Assembly (NCBI GenBank): GCA_030754235.1
Contig: JASMAS010000051.1
Span: 1 to 64,000, forward strand
DNA: 64,000 nt
Origin: Litorilituus sp.
GTDB lineage: Bacteria; Pseudomonadota; Gammaproteobacteria; Enterobacterales; Alteromonadaceae
Reading direction: 5' to 3'
Below, piece after piece: positions 1 to 9,348 of the stretch. A program made the position numbers and the translations under genes. Each line of letters opens with the position of its first letter. Positions within the stretch are counted from its first letter, which is position 1. The notes below the pieces were generated by a model that ran no database searches, was not told the DNA's origin, and worked only from the letters and a program-made list of their open reading frames with translations.

Positions 1-51
1 TTATTTAGCTTATCAAGTAGAATTACTGCACTTTCGCAGAAGGAAAAATAA
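1..51 (+). CDS. C-terminal tail of upstream gene, probably argG (partial)
   Basis: The first reading frame is open from base 1 to a TAA at 49-51 and encodes a 16-residue tail ending in SQKEK. Argininosuccinate synthase (argG) normally precedes argH in the arginine operons of Vibrio and Alteromonadales, so this is probably its C-terminus. The identification rests on position; the visible residues are too few to prove it. The gap to argH is 58 bases, which fits one transcript. Confidence 0.4.
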   Translation, partial: LFSLSSRITALSQKEK

Positions 52-109
52 TCATGGCTTTACTTTATAGTGTAAATAGTCAAACCCAAAAAAAGTGGAG
101 TGAATAATT

Positions 110-2047
110 ATGGCTTTATGGGGCGGACGCTTTAAAGAAAAAGCGAGTGTACAATTCAAAAAATTTAATGATTCTCTACCAGTTGATTATCGCATGGCAG
201 TGCAAGATATTGTCGGCTCAATTGCTTGGGCACAGGCAATTCATGAAGTAGGAGTATTGACTGATGAAGAGTTAACACAGTTGATTGCTGCACTAAATGA
301 ACTCAAAACATCAGTGGAAAATAACCCAAAACAAATTTTGTTATCTGATGCTGAAGATATTCATAGTTGGGTAGAAATTCAATTAATTGAAAAAACTGGT
401 GATTTAGGTAAGAAACTCCATACTGGCCGTAGCCGTAATGATCAAGTAGCAACGGATCTTAAGCTGTGGTGTAAAGAAACGGGCGGTGAATTACTTTTTG
501 CTTTAGTGAATTTACAACAAGCGATGATGAATTTGGCTGAACGTGAAAAAGATACCGTATTACCAGGTTATACTCATTTACAACGTGCTCAGCCTGTAAC
601 TTTTGGGCATTGGTGTTTAGCTTATGTTGAAATGTTTAACCGTGATATTGGTCGCTTAAAAGACGCACTCTACCGTTTAGATGTTTCACCGTTAGGCTCA
701 GGTGCTTTAGCGGGTACCGCCTATCCTATTGATCGTAATGCACTTGCTCACAGGCTAGGCTTTAGAACGGCTACCATGAATAGTTTAGATGCAGTCTCTG
801 ATAGAGATCATGTTATTGAGTTGTTAGCCTCTGCCAGTATTTCTATGATGCATTTATCGCGTTTTGCAGAAGATCTTATATTCTACAATTCAGGTGAAGC
901 AGGCTTTGTTGAAATGAGTGACTTAGTAAGCTCAGGCTCATCATTGATGCCACAAAAGAAAAACCCAGATGCTTGTGAGTTAATTCGTGGTAAAGCGGGG
1001 CGTGTTTTTGGTTCTTTAACCGGCATGTTAACCACCATGAAAGCACTCGCGCTTGCTTATAATAAAGATATGCAAGAAGACAAAGAAGGTTTGTTTGATG
1101 CCTTAGATACTTGGCAAGAATGTACTGAGATGGCGGTGCTGGTTGCTGATGGTTTAAAAGTGAACCGTTCACGCACCTTAGCTGCGGCTCAGCAAGGTTA
1201 TGCTAATGCTACGGAACTTGCCGATTATTTAGTGGGCAAAAACATCCCCTTTCGAGTGGCGCATCATATTGTTGGTGAGGTTGTATTAGCTGCCATCGAC
1301 AAAGGTTGTCCATTAGAAGATCTCACTTTAACGCAATTACGTGAATTTAGTGAAGAAATTGAGCAAGATGTTTATCAACATTTATCAATAGAATCAACAC
1401 TGGATAAACGTGAAGCCCTCGGTGGGACTTCTCGTGCGCAAGTGGAAAAAGTGATTGCTAATATTCAATCTGGCAATGAAGAAATTTTGAACGAACAAGT
1501 TGTTGGTGCCCCCGGTAAACAACAAACAGAAGTTGCGTTAAAACAAGTCAAGCAACGTTTAAATGCGCAACGTGCGGCGGCAATGTCGGTGCGCAGAGCA
1601 CGCATGTCTGATGTTAATAAAATTCATCAACTCGTTAATATTCAGGCAGATAAAGGTGAAATACTCCCTCGCTCTTTAGATAATATTATTCATGATGTGC
1701 AAAACGTTGTGGTAGCTGAGCTAGAAGGTGACGTCGTTGGCTGTGCGTCTCTTTATATTTATCAAACTGGCTTGGCTGAAATTCGCTCTGTTGTGGTTGA
1801 TGAAGCTGCTCAACGAAAAGGACAAGGGCAAGCATTAGTTCAATATTTGTTAGAGTTTGCTCATCAAATGGAGCTAGAAAAAATTATTGTTTTAACCTAT
1901 ATTCCTGAATACTTTAGTCATTTAGGTTTTAATTTGATTGATAAAAGCTCACTAGCTGAGAATATTATTGAAGACAGTGAACCTAGTCCACATAAAGATC
2001 CTGCTGATGAAGTGGCGATGGAATATATTGTTGGTCAAAGTACATAA
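110..2047 (+). CDS. argH: Argininosuccinate lyase fused to a GNAT acetyltransferase (ArgHA)
   Basis: The first ~460 residues are argininosuccinate lyase, which splits argininosuccinate into arginine and fumarate in the last step of arginine synthesis. The fumarase/aspartase-superfamily signature [12 protein letters not shown] is at residues 276-287. At 645 aa the protein is about 180 residues longer than a plain ArgH. The extra part, from about residue 492, is a GNAT domain with the acetyl-CoA loop RKGQGQALV, like the C-terminal half of N-acetylglutamate synthase. Such ArgH(A) fusions are known from Moritella and other Alteromonadales and can supply N-acetylglutamate synthase activity. The ATG lies 58 bases after the upstream stop, and argA follows after 29 bases, so the genes look co-transcribed. 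The lyase call is firm; the activity of the GNAT half is inferred. Confidence 0.95.
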   Translation: MALWGGRFKEKASVQFKKFNDSLPVDYRMAVQDIVGSIAWAQAIHEVGVLTDEELTQLIAALNELKTSVENNPKQILLSDAEDIHSWVEIQLIEKTGDLGKKLHTGRSRNDQVATDLKLWCKETGGELLFALVNLQQAMMNLAEREKDTVLPGYTHLQRAQPVTFGHWCLAYVEMFNRDIGRLKDALYRLDVSPLGSGALAGTAYPIDRNALAHRLGFRTATMNSLDAVSDRDHVIELLASASISMMHLSRFAEDLIFYNSGEAGFVEMSDLVSSGSSLMPQKKNPDACELIRGKAGRVFGSLTGMLTTMKALALAYNKDMQEDKEGLFDALDTWQECTEMAVLVADGLKVNRSRTLAAAQQGYANATELADYLVGKNIPFRVAHHIVGEVVLAAIDKGCPLEDLTLTQLREFSEEIEQDVYQHLSIESTLDKREALGGTSRAQVEKVIANIQSGNEEILNEQVVGAPGKQQTEVALKQVKQRLNAQRAAAMSVRRARMSDVNKIHQLVNIQADKGEILPRSLDNIIHDVQNVVVAELEGDVVGCASLYIYQTGLAEIRSVVVDEAAQRKGQGQALVQYLLEFAHQMELEKIIVLTYIPEYFSHLGFNLIDKSSLAENIIEDSEPSPHKDPADEVAMEYIVGQST

Positions 2048-2076
2048 CGAACATTTGCCTTATAAAGAATAAAAAC

Positions 2077-3390
2077 ATGAATAACAGTGATCAAAATTAC
2101 GTTAAATGGTTTCGAAACGCAGCACCCTATATTAATGCTCATCGAGGCAAAACAGTGGTGTTAATGTTTGGTGGTGAAGCGGTTTCACATCCTAATTTTG
2201 CCAATATTATTCATGATATCTCTTTATTAAGAAGCTTAGGGGTTAAACTCGTAGTGGTGCATGGTGCAAGACCGCAAATTGAAGAGCGTATGACTCAACG
2301 TGGGATTGAAAGGTTTGTTGAAAAAAATATTCGCGTTACCGATGCTGACACGTTAAGTGCGGTCAAAGATGCCACAGGTTTTTTACGTCTACACATTGAG
2401 GCTTTACTGAGTACAGGTTTAGCTAACTCGCCCATGCACGGTTCACAAATTAGAGTGAGTACAGGTAACTTTGTGATCGCTAAACCCATGGGAGTGCGTA
2501 ACGGAGTTGATTTTAAATATACCGGCACGGTACGCAGAATTGATTCTGATGGCATTAATATGCAGTTAGACTATGGCTCTATTGTGCTACTATCCCCTAT
2601 TGGTTATTCGCCTACGGGAGAAGTATTTAACCTCGCTTTAGAGGATGTTGCCGCCCAAACAGCTATTGCATTACAAGCGGATAAACTCATTACGTTAACA
2701 GAAGATGCTGGTCTGTTAGATCAAGCTGGTGTGTTAATTAAAAGTTGTAGTGTACGCCGGGTAAAAACCTTATTAAATGAAAAAGATTGTCATGTTCGCC
2801 AATTATTACTTCGAGCCATTATTCAAAGTGGTGAAAACGGTGTTGAGCGTTGTCATTGTGTTAGTTATCAAAGTGAAACCGCATTATTACAGGAGCTGTT
2901 TACACGAGATGGTTCAGGCACACTGATTGCCAAAGATCACAAAGAACAATTATCGACAGCTACCATTGATGATGTTGCGGGCATTTTAGAACTATTAGCC
3001 CCCCTTGAAGCAGAGGGAGTGTTAGTTAAGCGATCGCGTGAATTGCTTGAAGTGGAAATTGACAAATTTTCTGTGCTGAAAAAAGAAGATGTCATTATTG
3101 CGTGTGCAGCTCTTTACCCTTATCTAGATGCTCGAACCGGTGAAGTTGCTTGTGTAGCCATTCACCCAGATTATCGTAAAGGCAATCGTGGCAGTCGTAT
3201 GATTTTGGCACTGGAAAGCGAAGCAAAAGCTCAGCAATTATCGTCTATTTTTGTCTTAACGACTGTCAGTGGTCATTGGTTTCAAGAACAAGGATTTATT
3301 GAGCACCCTATGGATAAGTTACCTGAAGGGAAGCAAAAAATGTATAATTTTCAACGTAAATCTAAAGTCTATATCAAATATTTAAGCTGA
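2077..3390 (+). CDS. argA: N-acetylglutamate synthase (ArgA)
   Basis: Acetylates glutamate with acetyl-CoA, the first committed step of arginine synthesis, in the cytoplasm. The N-terminal ~290 residues form an amino-acid-kinase fold (VVLMFGGEAV near residue 27 and VVVHGARPQIEERM near residue 60), which in this family is the arginine-binding regulatory domain. The C-terminal ~150 residues are a GNAT domain with an acetyl-CoA loop (DYRKGNRGSRMI, near residues 364-375). The 437-aa length matches classical E. coli-type ArgA. It follows argHA by 29 bases. A second GNAT domain of the same kind is fused to ArgH just upstream, so the locus carries two candidate N-acetylglutamate synthases. Confidence 0.95.
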   Translation: MNNSDQNYVKWFRNAAPYINAHRGKTVVLMFGGEAVSHPNFANIIHDISLLRSLGVKLVVVHGARPQIEERMTQRGIERFVEKNIRVTDADTLSAVKDATGFLRLHIEALLSTGLANSPMHGSQIRVSTGNFVIAKPMGVRNGVDFKYTGTVRRIDSDGINMQLDYGSIVLLSPIGYSPTGEVFNLALEDVAAQTAIALQADKLITLTEDAGLLDQAGVLIKSCSVRRVKTLLNEKDCHVRQLLLRAIIQSGENGVERCHCVSYQSETALLQELFTRDGSGTLIAKDHKEQLSTATIDDVAGILELLAPLEAEGVLVKRSRELLEVEIDKFSVLKKEDVIIACAALYPYLDARTGEVACVAIHPDYRKGNRGSRMILALESEAKAQQLSSIFVLTTVSGHWFQEQGFIEHPMDKLPEGKQKMYNFQRKSKVYIKYLS

Positions 3391-3396
3391 TGGCTG

Positions 3397-3691
3397 TTAG
3401 GCTCTGTTGACCTTTGTGTTTATACCTCTGTTGAACTTTCGAGCTTGATTTTGCAGCGATTTGTTGGGGATTTATACAAGGCCGAGCTTTTGTCGTGTGG
3501 TTGTTTCACATAAAAAAGCGATAACGCCGTAAAAATGTCCAACAAACACTGTTTGAAGGATTCGGCTAAAAGCGCTTTAACTCTTTGTTGAGTAGTATTT
3601 GCTTAGAATGACTAGGCTACACACTGCTCGCCGCGATTAAAACGCTTTTATCTCGAACAAAATTTAACCGCCAAAGATCAACAGACCCTAA
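3397..3691 (+). repeat. MITE-like element with 20-bp terminal inverted repeats
   Basis: The left end reads TTAGGCTCTGTTGACCTTTG (3397-3416). The reverse complement of the right end (3672-3691) is TTAGGGTCTGTTGATCTTTG, 18 of 20 bases identical. The termini are flanked by TA on each side, which could be a target duplication. The 295-bp interior has no ORF of note. This is the structure of a non-autonomous miniature transposable element or a dispersed intergenic repeat. No second copy was found in the window, so mobility and family are inferred. Confidence 0.65.
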
Positions 3692-4091
3692 AATTAAAGA
3701 TCAACATATCTTAGTTTTCTACTTCTTATATCCATGCTTAAATCAAGCCTAAGTGTAAACACGTAGATAAATTACGTACATTCCCCGATTTAGTTTTTTG
3801 CTACTATTTATTAATGTAATTGACTCATTAGTCCAATTGATATCAGTGGCACAAGTGATTAACCTGTATTGATGTTTATTGTTCAAGCTGGTGCTATTCA
3901 GTTAACATTGACAGGGCTAGTTATGCAAGAATAAGCGCTAATGAGTTTGTTTTAATAGCAATTACGTTAACGAATTAGTCAGCTTAGCGTGACATTAGCG
4001 AGCTTAGAATAAATAAAATTACTTAAACATAGTTATTCTATATTTCATTCATTTTGTGTACTTGCTATAACTTGTTGATAAGAGGAATATA
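3692..4091. other. Intergenic control region upstream of the lactate dehydrogenase gene
   Basis: No gene is seen in these 400 bases. They hold the 14-bp motif at 3753-3766, which is repeated upstream of the porin gene, and a purine-rich ribosome-binding site (AAGAGGA) just before the ATG at 4092. No convincing sigma-70 promoter could be picked by eye. Confidence 0.5.
3753..3766. promoter_or_regulatory. Candidate operator GTGTAAACACGTAG, shared with the porin/TRAP promoter region
   Basis: GTGTAAACACGTAG contains the palindrome GTGT-AA-ACAC. Its exact reverse complement, CTACGTGTTTACAC, occurs at 14639-14652 in front of the porin gene. The site is about 330 bases before the dehydrogenase start. 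The LuxR-type response regulator encoded between the two sites is the obvious candidate ligand, by inference. Confidence 0.45.
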
Positions 4092-6923
4092 ATGTTATTA
4101 CCCAAGTACCTTGAGTTCGCTGCTAAATTGGCAACATTTTTACCTAAAGAGCGGGTAATTACTGATTATGCTAAACGGCTTGCCTATGGTGTTGATGCTA
4201 GCTTCTATCGCTTAGTTCCCCAATTAGTACTCCTACTTGATAGTGAAGAAGAAGTTGTTAATGTATTAAAAAAAGCAGCGGTAGATGCGCTTCCTGTCAC
4301 TTTTAGAGCGGCGGGGACAAGCCTTTCGGGACAAGCTCAATCTGATTCAATTTTGATTATGTTGACCACAAGTTGGCGCAAACATCAGATCATAGATTTA
4401 GGGCTTAAAATCAAACTAGGCCCAGGGGTTGTTGGTGCTGATGCCAACAAGTATTTATTGCCTTATGGTCGAAAAATCGGACCTGATCCTGCTTCTATTA
4501 ATACCTGTAAAGTTGCGGGTATTGCTGCTAATAATGCCAGTGGTATGTGTTGCGGTGTTGCACAAAATAGTTACCATACTTTAGACAGTATTCGGGTGGT
4601 GTTACACGATGGAACTGTGCTTGATACAGCGGATAAAAAAAGCATTTTAGCCTTTGAGAAAAAGCATGTTAGCTTGATAGGTAATTTAAAAAGTCTCTCC
4701 CTTAAAACACGCAATAATAACGGTTTGCATCAGTTGATACGTCATAAATACCGTTTAAAAAATACTACGGGTTATGCGATTAATTCTTTAATTGATTTTG
4801 ATGATCCTATTGATATTCTTGCTCATTTAATGATTGGATCAGAAGGGACATTAGGGTTTATTTCATCTATCACTTACAACACTGTGATAGAGCACAAGCA
4901 CCGTGCATCTTCTATCGTTTTCTTTGCTGATATGCAAACCACTTGTCTTGCGGTATCAGCACTGGCTAATGCCGATGTATCCGCGGTTGAGTTGATGGAC
5001 AGGCGTGCTTTGGCTTCTGTCAGCGATATGGAGGGGTTGCCTGACTTTATTAAGACCCTTGATGACAATGTGGGCGCTTTACTAATTGAAACGAGAGCGG
5101 CTAATGAAGACTTGCTACAACAACAAATTAATAACCTTGAAAGCTTGTTAGCTGATTTTGAGCAAACTAATGTCATTAAATTTACCGATATTGCCAGTGA
5201 ATATTCACAGCTATGGGCGATAAGAAAAGGTACCTTCCCTGCGGTTGGCGCAGTTAGAGAAACAGGCACCACAGTTATTATTGAAGATGTTGCTTTTCCT
5301 GTTGAACAGCTAGCAAATGGTGTTGCTGACTTACAAGCTCTCTTTGATAAGTATCATTACGATGAAGCAATCATTTTTGGCCATGCCCTTGAAGGTAATT
5401 TGCATTTTGTTTTTACCCAAGATTTTGGCACGCAAGAGGAAGTTAATCGCTATAAAGCCTTTATGGACGATGTTTGTCAGCTAGTTGCTGTTGATTATCA
5501 AGGCTCGTTAAAAGCTGAGCACGGTACGGGTAGAAATATGGCCCCCTTTGTTGAGCTAGAATGGGGTAAACAGGGATTTGAGTTGATGCAAAAAATCAAA
5601 ACCCTGTTTGATCCTAAAAATCTGCTTAACCCTGGGGTTATTATTAATGAAGACAGCCTTGCTCATATTAAGGATTTAAAGGCATTACCTGCGGCCGATA
5701 CCATTGTTGATAAGTGTATTGAATGTGGTTTTTGTGAGCCTGTTTGTCCATCAAATGGGTTAAGTTTTACACCTCGTCAACGTATCACTAGCTTTCGCGA
5801 AATAAGTCGCTTAACACGTACCAACGAAGACCCTAAGTTGCTTGCACACCTTAAAAAAGAATTTAGTTACTCAGGTATAGATACCTGTGCGGCTACTGGG
5901 CTTTGTGCTGAACGTTGCCCTGTTGGCATTAATACTGGTGATTTAATTCGAGAGCTACGCCATCGCCAGAATGAAAAATATCAAGGGCTAGCCAAAATAC
6001 TTGCCAATAACTTTTCAACAGTAGAAAAAATGACTCGTGTATCATTGGCCGTTGCCGGTGTTAGTCATCAATTAATCGGCAGTAAAGTCATGGGTAGATT
6101 AACGGGTACGGTGAGAAAATTATCAGCCAACAAGCTACCATTGTGGACTAAATATTTGCCACAAAGAGCGAGTTATCAACCACAAACAATTATCAGTGAA
6201 GGTAACTTAACAAAGAGGAAGGTTGTTTATATACCAAGCTGCGCAAGTCGCAGTATGGGGCAAGCTTTACATGCCGCAGAGCAGCGTTCATTGACACAAG
6301 TGACAGTGGAATTAATAACTAAAGCGGGTTTTGATGTCATCAGCCCTGATTTCACCGGTGAGTGTTGTGGCATGCCTTTTAATAGTAAAGGCCAGTTTTC
6401 CCAAGCTAATCAAAAGCGTAGTTCAATGTTAACTAAGCTGAGTGAGTTAAGTGAACAAGGTAAATACCCGATATTAATGGATACTAGCCCTTGTAAATCA
6501 ATGTTATTAGAAGATAAAGAAAAAACGCACGGTTTAGCACTTTATGAACCCGTAGCTTTTGTCACTGATATTTTAGCTGAACACCTTAACTTCGAACCTA
6601 TAGACGAGCCTGTAATGCTTCATGTCACCTGTACCAGCAGACGAATGGGTTTAGCTAATAAGATGCAACATTTAGCGGAGCTTTGTAGTACACAAGTAAT
6701 TATACCTGCGCATATTCAATGTTGTGGTTTTGCCGGTGATAAAGGTTTTACCACGCCAGAATTAAATGAAAACGCACTGTCTACCTTGAAGTCTCAAGTG
6801 CCACAAAATTGTAAAACGGGCTATAGTAATAGTAGAACTTGCGAGATAGGTTTGTCTTATCATGCCGGTATTGATTATCAATCTATTATGTATTTAGTTG
6901 ATCAGGCTACGACTAAAAAATAA
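4092..6923 (+). CDS. D-lactate dehydrogenase, FAD/4Fe-4S type (Dld-II-like)
   Basis: Predicted to oxidise a D-2-hydroxyacid, most likely D-lactate to pyruvate, and pass electrons to the respiratory chain. The N-terminal half is an FAD-binding_4 oxidase (TFRAAGTSLSGQAQSD near residue 78, KVAGIAANNASGMCCG near 140) followed by FAD-oxidase_C. Two ferredoxin-type clusters follow: CIECGFCEPVCP near residue 543, and a degenerate CAATGLCAERCP near 598. The C-terminal part carries two cysteine-rich CCG motifs (GECCGMPF near 756, CCGFAGDKG near 876). The 943-aa length fits Shewanella Dld-II (SO_1521 family) better than the ~1018-aa E. coli YdiJ, a D-2-hydroxyglutarate enzyme, which remains the main alternative. 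A TRAP transporter and two-component system nearby support lactate use. Confidence 0.85.
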   Translation: MLLPKYLEFAAKLATFLPKERVITDYAKRLAYGVDASFYRLVPQLVLLLDSEEEVVNVLKKAAVDALPVTFRAAGTSLSGQAQSDSILIMLTTSWRKHQIIDLGLKIKLGPGVVGADANKYLLPYGRKIGPDPASINTCKVAGIAANNASGMCCGVAQNSYHTLDSIRVVLHDGTVLDTADKKSILAFEKKHVSLIGNLKSLSLKTRNNNGLHQLIRHKYRLKNTTGYAINSLIDFDDPIDILAHLMIGSEGTLGFISSITYNTVIEHKHRASSIVFFADMQTTCLAVSALANADVSAVELMDRRALASVSDMEGLPDFIKTLDDNVGALLIETRAANEDLLQQQINNLESLLADFEQTNVIKFTDIASEYSQLWAIRKGTFPAVGAVRETGTTVIIEDVAFPVEQLANGVADLQALFDKYHYDEAIIFGHALEGNLHFVFTQDFGTQEEVNRYKAFMDDVCQLVAVDYQGSLKAEHGTGRNMAPFVELEWGKQGFELMQKIKTLFDPKNLLNPGVIINEDSLAHIKDLKALPAADTIVDKCIECGFCEPVCPSNGLSFTPRQRITSFREISRLTRTNEDPKLLAHLKKEFSYSGIDTCAATGLCAERCPVGINTGDLIRELRHRQNEKYQGLAKILANNFSTVEKMTRVSLAVAGVSHQLIGSKVMGRLTGTVRKLSANKLPLWTKYLPQRASYQPQTIISEGNLTKRKVVYIPSCASRSMGQALHAAEQRSLTQVTVELITKAGFDVISPDFTGECCGMPFNSKGQFSQANQKRSSMLTKLSELSEQGKYPILMDTSPCKSMLLEDKEKTHGLALYEPVAFVTDILAEHLNFEPIDEPVMLHVTCTSRRMGLANKMQHLAELCSTQVIIPAHIQCCGFAGDKGFTTPELNENALSTLKSQVPQNCKTGYSNSRTCEIGLSYHAGIDYQSIMYLVDQATTKK

Positions 6924-7030
6924 CAGCTTAACAAATAGCAATTACCTATACTCATTGGTTAATTTAAAGTTGTCCTTAGGGTTAATTAACGTACTTGGTA
7001 TCATTTCAACAGCATAGAGAAGGGGCTAAC

Positions 7031-8455
7031 GTGAGCATAAATTTAAAATTACAATTGGTTACTATCATCCCCTTGATATTTGCCTTGTCTGCGGTACTTG
7101 TTGTCACTCAGGTACAATATCAATCTCTTTCCAAGCAAACTGTTGAGGAATACCGGCGTAGTGTCATTAACCACCGTAAGGAGGAGTTACGTAACTATGT
7201 TAATATTGCCGAAGGAGCCACAGAGCATATTTATCAAAATAAAAACTTAAACGCTCAAGAGGCACAAGCATTAGTTAAACAAGTCTTATCGACTATGCGT
7301 TTTGGTAAAGATGGTTATTTTTTTGCTTATGATTATGATGGGACTGCATTGGCTGTCCCTGGCCAAGAATGGCGTGTAGGAAAAAATTGGATAGATCTTA
7401 AAGATACAAATGGCACAAAACTTATTCAAGGGCTTATTGAAGCAGCGCAAGGTGGAGGCGGTTATCTTAACTATGTTTTTAACCAACCCTCTAAAAATGG
7501 TGCAGAGGCAAAAAAATTAAGTTATTCACGCGCTCTAGAAGACTGGAAATGGATGATAGGAACAGGGGTTTATATGGATGATATTGACCAAGAAACAGCG
7601 TTGCTTAATAAGTCTATTGGCCAACATATTCTTAACACCTCAAAAATGACACTTGTTATAGGGTTAGTGGCAATTATTGTGATATTTGTTTCTGGTCAAT
7701 TTATTCGTTTTAGTGAAAAAAAATTAGCAAATCGAAAATTACGTGAACTTAATGAACGTATTTTTCAAACCCAAGAAGAAGAATGTAAGCGCGTGTCACG
7801 CGAATTACATGATGGTATTAGCCAAAGTATTGCTGCAACGAGATTTTCCATCGAAACGGCGCAGTTAAAGCAAAAGAATAATGATGATGCTAGCCAAGAA
7901 CTTGATCGCTCTATGCAACTAATTTGTAAAATAATGGGAGATATTCGTAGTATCTCTCATCAATTGCATCCCGGTTTATTAGAGGATTATGGATTAGGCG
8001 CCGCACTGGAAGAATTAGGAAGAGATTTTACCCGCCGAACCAACATTTCAGTAACAGTGAAGCGTTTATCAATTCGTAATATACTTTCAAAAGAAGTTAA
8101 AACCGCGTTGTATCGAATTGCTCAAGAATCCTTAACCAATATTGAACGACATGCTGATGCCAATAAGGTGAGGATGAGTATTCAATTGATTTCAGGCTGG
8201 CTTGTGTTGGAAATATCAGATAATGGTCGTGGCTTTGACTATCAAGATTATGATCATAATAATAATAAAACTTCAGTTTATCAGGGGATTGGCTTAAGGA
8301 ATATGAAAGAAAGGCTAAGCTTTTATCAGGGAGATTTACAAGTACATACAGGTAAAAAGGGAACTACTATTTATGCACGCATTCCGCAATCGCAACTGCG
8401 ATATAATGCCAGTACTGCAAGTGAAAGCGTATTAGAAGGGGAAAATCATGATTAA
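7031..8455 (+). CDS. Cache-domain sensor histidine kinase (NarX/DegS-like HisKA_3)
   Basis: Membrane sensor kinase. A TM helix (residues ~7-27) is followed by a periplasmic single-Cache domain (~30-200, with FGKDGYFFAYDYDG and WMIGTGVYMDD), a second TM (~205-225), a HisKA_3 dimerisation domain with the phosphoacceptor in SRELHDGISQS (His260), and a HATPase_c domain (QESLTNIERHA near 363, DNGRGFD near 397). Cache_2 domains commonly bind small carboxylates. I chose GTG 7031 because AGAAGGGG lies six bases upstream; an in-frame TTG at 6995 would add 12 residues but lacks such a site. The gene overlaps the response regulator by 8 bases, so the two are translationally coupled. Confidence 0.9.
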   Translation: MSINLKLQLVTIIPLIFALSAVLVVTQVQYQSLSKQTVEEYRRSVINHRKEELRNYVNIAEGATEHIYQNKNLNAQEAQALVKQVLSTMRFGKDGYFFAYDYDGTALAVPGQEWRVGKNWIDLKDTNGTKLIQGLIEAAQGGGGYLNYVFNQPSKNGAEAKKLSYSRALEDWKWMIGTGVYMDDIDQETALLNKSIGQHILNTSKMTLVIGLVAIIVIFVSGQFIRFSEKKLANRKLRELNERIFQTQEEECKRVSRELHDGISQSIAATRFSIETAQLKQKNNDDASQELDRSMQLICKIMGDIRSISHQLHPGLLEDYGLGAALEELGRDFTRRTNISVTVKRLSIRNILSKEVKTALYRIAQESLTNIERHADANKVRMSIQLISGWLVLEISDNGRGFDYQDYDHNNNKTSVYQGIGLRNMKERLSFYQGDLQVHTGKKGTTIYARIPQSQLRYNASTASESVLEGENHD

Positions 8456-9068
8456 AGTTTTACTTGTTGATGATCACCCTCTGTTTCGAGAAGGCTTAAA
8501 ATATCGCTTAAGTCTTGATGAAGAACTAGAGGTTGTGGCTGAAGCTGAAAATGGTAAACAGGCATTAGAGTTAATTAAGGTGAATGATTTTGAAATTGTG
8601 TTAATGGATATCAATATGCCTGAAATGGATGGTATGTATGTACTTGAGCTGATCAAAGAGCAAAACCTTGATTGTAAAGTGCTGATGCTTAGTATGCACG
8701 ATAATAAAGAGTATATTCTTGGAGCCATGCGTCATGGTGCAGATGGTTATATCTTGAAAGATGTGCCCGGCAATGAACTCATCGAGGCAATTAAAAAAAT
8801 TGTTTCGGGCAAACATTATTTTAGTGCTGAGGTCACAGATATTTTATCAAAGGAACTTTCGGGCGAACAACGTGGCATAGTAACGCGACGAGAGCAATTA
8901 GTGCTTAGGCTGATCTCTCACGGACTCAATAATAAACGCATTGCTCAAGAGCTTAATGTCAGTGTTCGTACTGTTGAAACTCATAAACGTAATATTAAGC
9001 AAAAATTGGCTATTGATTCAACCTTAGGTTTAATGCGCTATGCTATTGATTATGGATTAGATCGTTAA
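8448..9068 (+). CDS. LuxR/NarL-family response regulator
   Basis: Cytoplasmic DNA-binding partner of the preceding kinase. The receiver domain has the acidic pair D8/D9, phosphoacceptor D54 in VLMDINMPEMDG, and the conserved Lys in YILKDVPG. The C-terminal LuxR helix-turn-helix spans about residues 145-190 (NNKRIAQELNVSVRTVETHK). The start overlaps the kinase stop and is preceded by AGAAGGGG. Its position between the lactate dehydrogenase and the TRAP/porin genes, which share a palindromic motif, suggests that it controls them. The binding site is inferred. Confidence 0.93.
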   Translation: MIKVLLVDDHPLFREGLKYRLSLDEELEVVAEAENGKQALELIKVNDFEIVLMDINMPEMDGMYVLELIKEQNLDCKVLMLSMHDNKEYILGAMRHGADGYILKDVPGNELIEAIKKIVSGKHYFSAEVTDILSKELSGEQRGIVTRREQLVLRLISHGLNNKRIAQELNVSVRTVETHKRNIKQKLAIDSTLGLMRYAIDYGLDR

Positions 9069-9348
9069 TCAATCTAGTTGCTCTTATGGGGAGCTTGATA
9101 GTTTCTGGTTGAATGATCACCAAAGGCTATTAAGTGGTATCTTTGTTATTGACTTGATTAAGCTCTTTGGATAAGTTTTCTCGCTCTTGAACTTTTTACG
9201 TAAACGAGAAGGATTTTAGCCGATATCCTCAACAAAATTGGCAATACCCCTCATTTCTTTTGCATTAATAATAGTTCTTCACAATTAAGTAAAAGCAACG
9301 AAAAATACAAAATGCTGACGTAACGGGACACAACTTAACCATGGTGCG

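Noticed and set aside
54-107. 17-codon ORF before argH as a leader-peptide gene
   Set aside because: It has no arginine codons and no attenuator hairpin after it, so a leader-attenuation role is not supported.
876-1172. 98-aa minus-strand ORF inside argH
   Set aside because: It lies fully within a strongly recognised gene, has no family features and is a reading-frame shadow.
4874-5272. 132-aa minus-strand ORF inside the lactate dehydrogenase gene
   Set aside because: Low-complexity, serine-rich translation antisense to a conserved domain; a shadow frame.
6995-7030. TTG start for the histidine kinase
   Set aside because: No ribosome-binding site; GTG 7031 has a strong one and leaves a normal membrane N-terminus.
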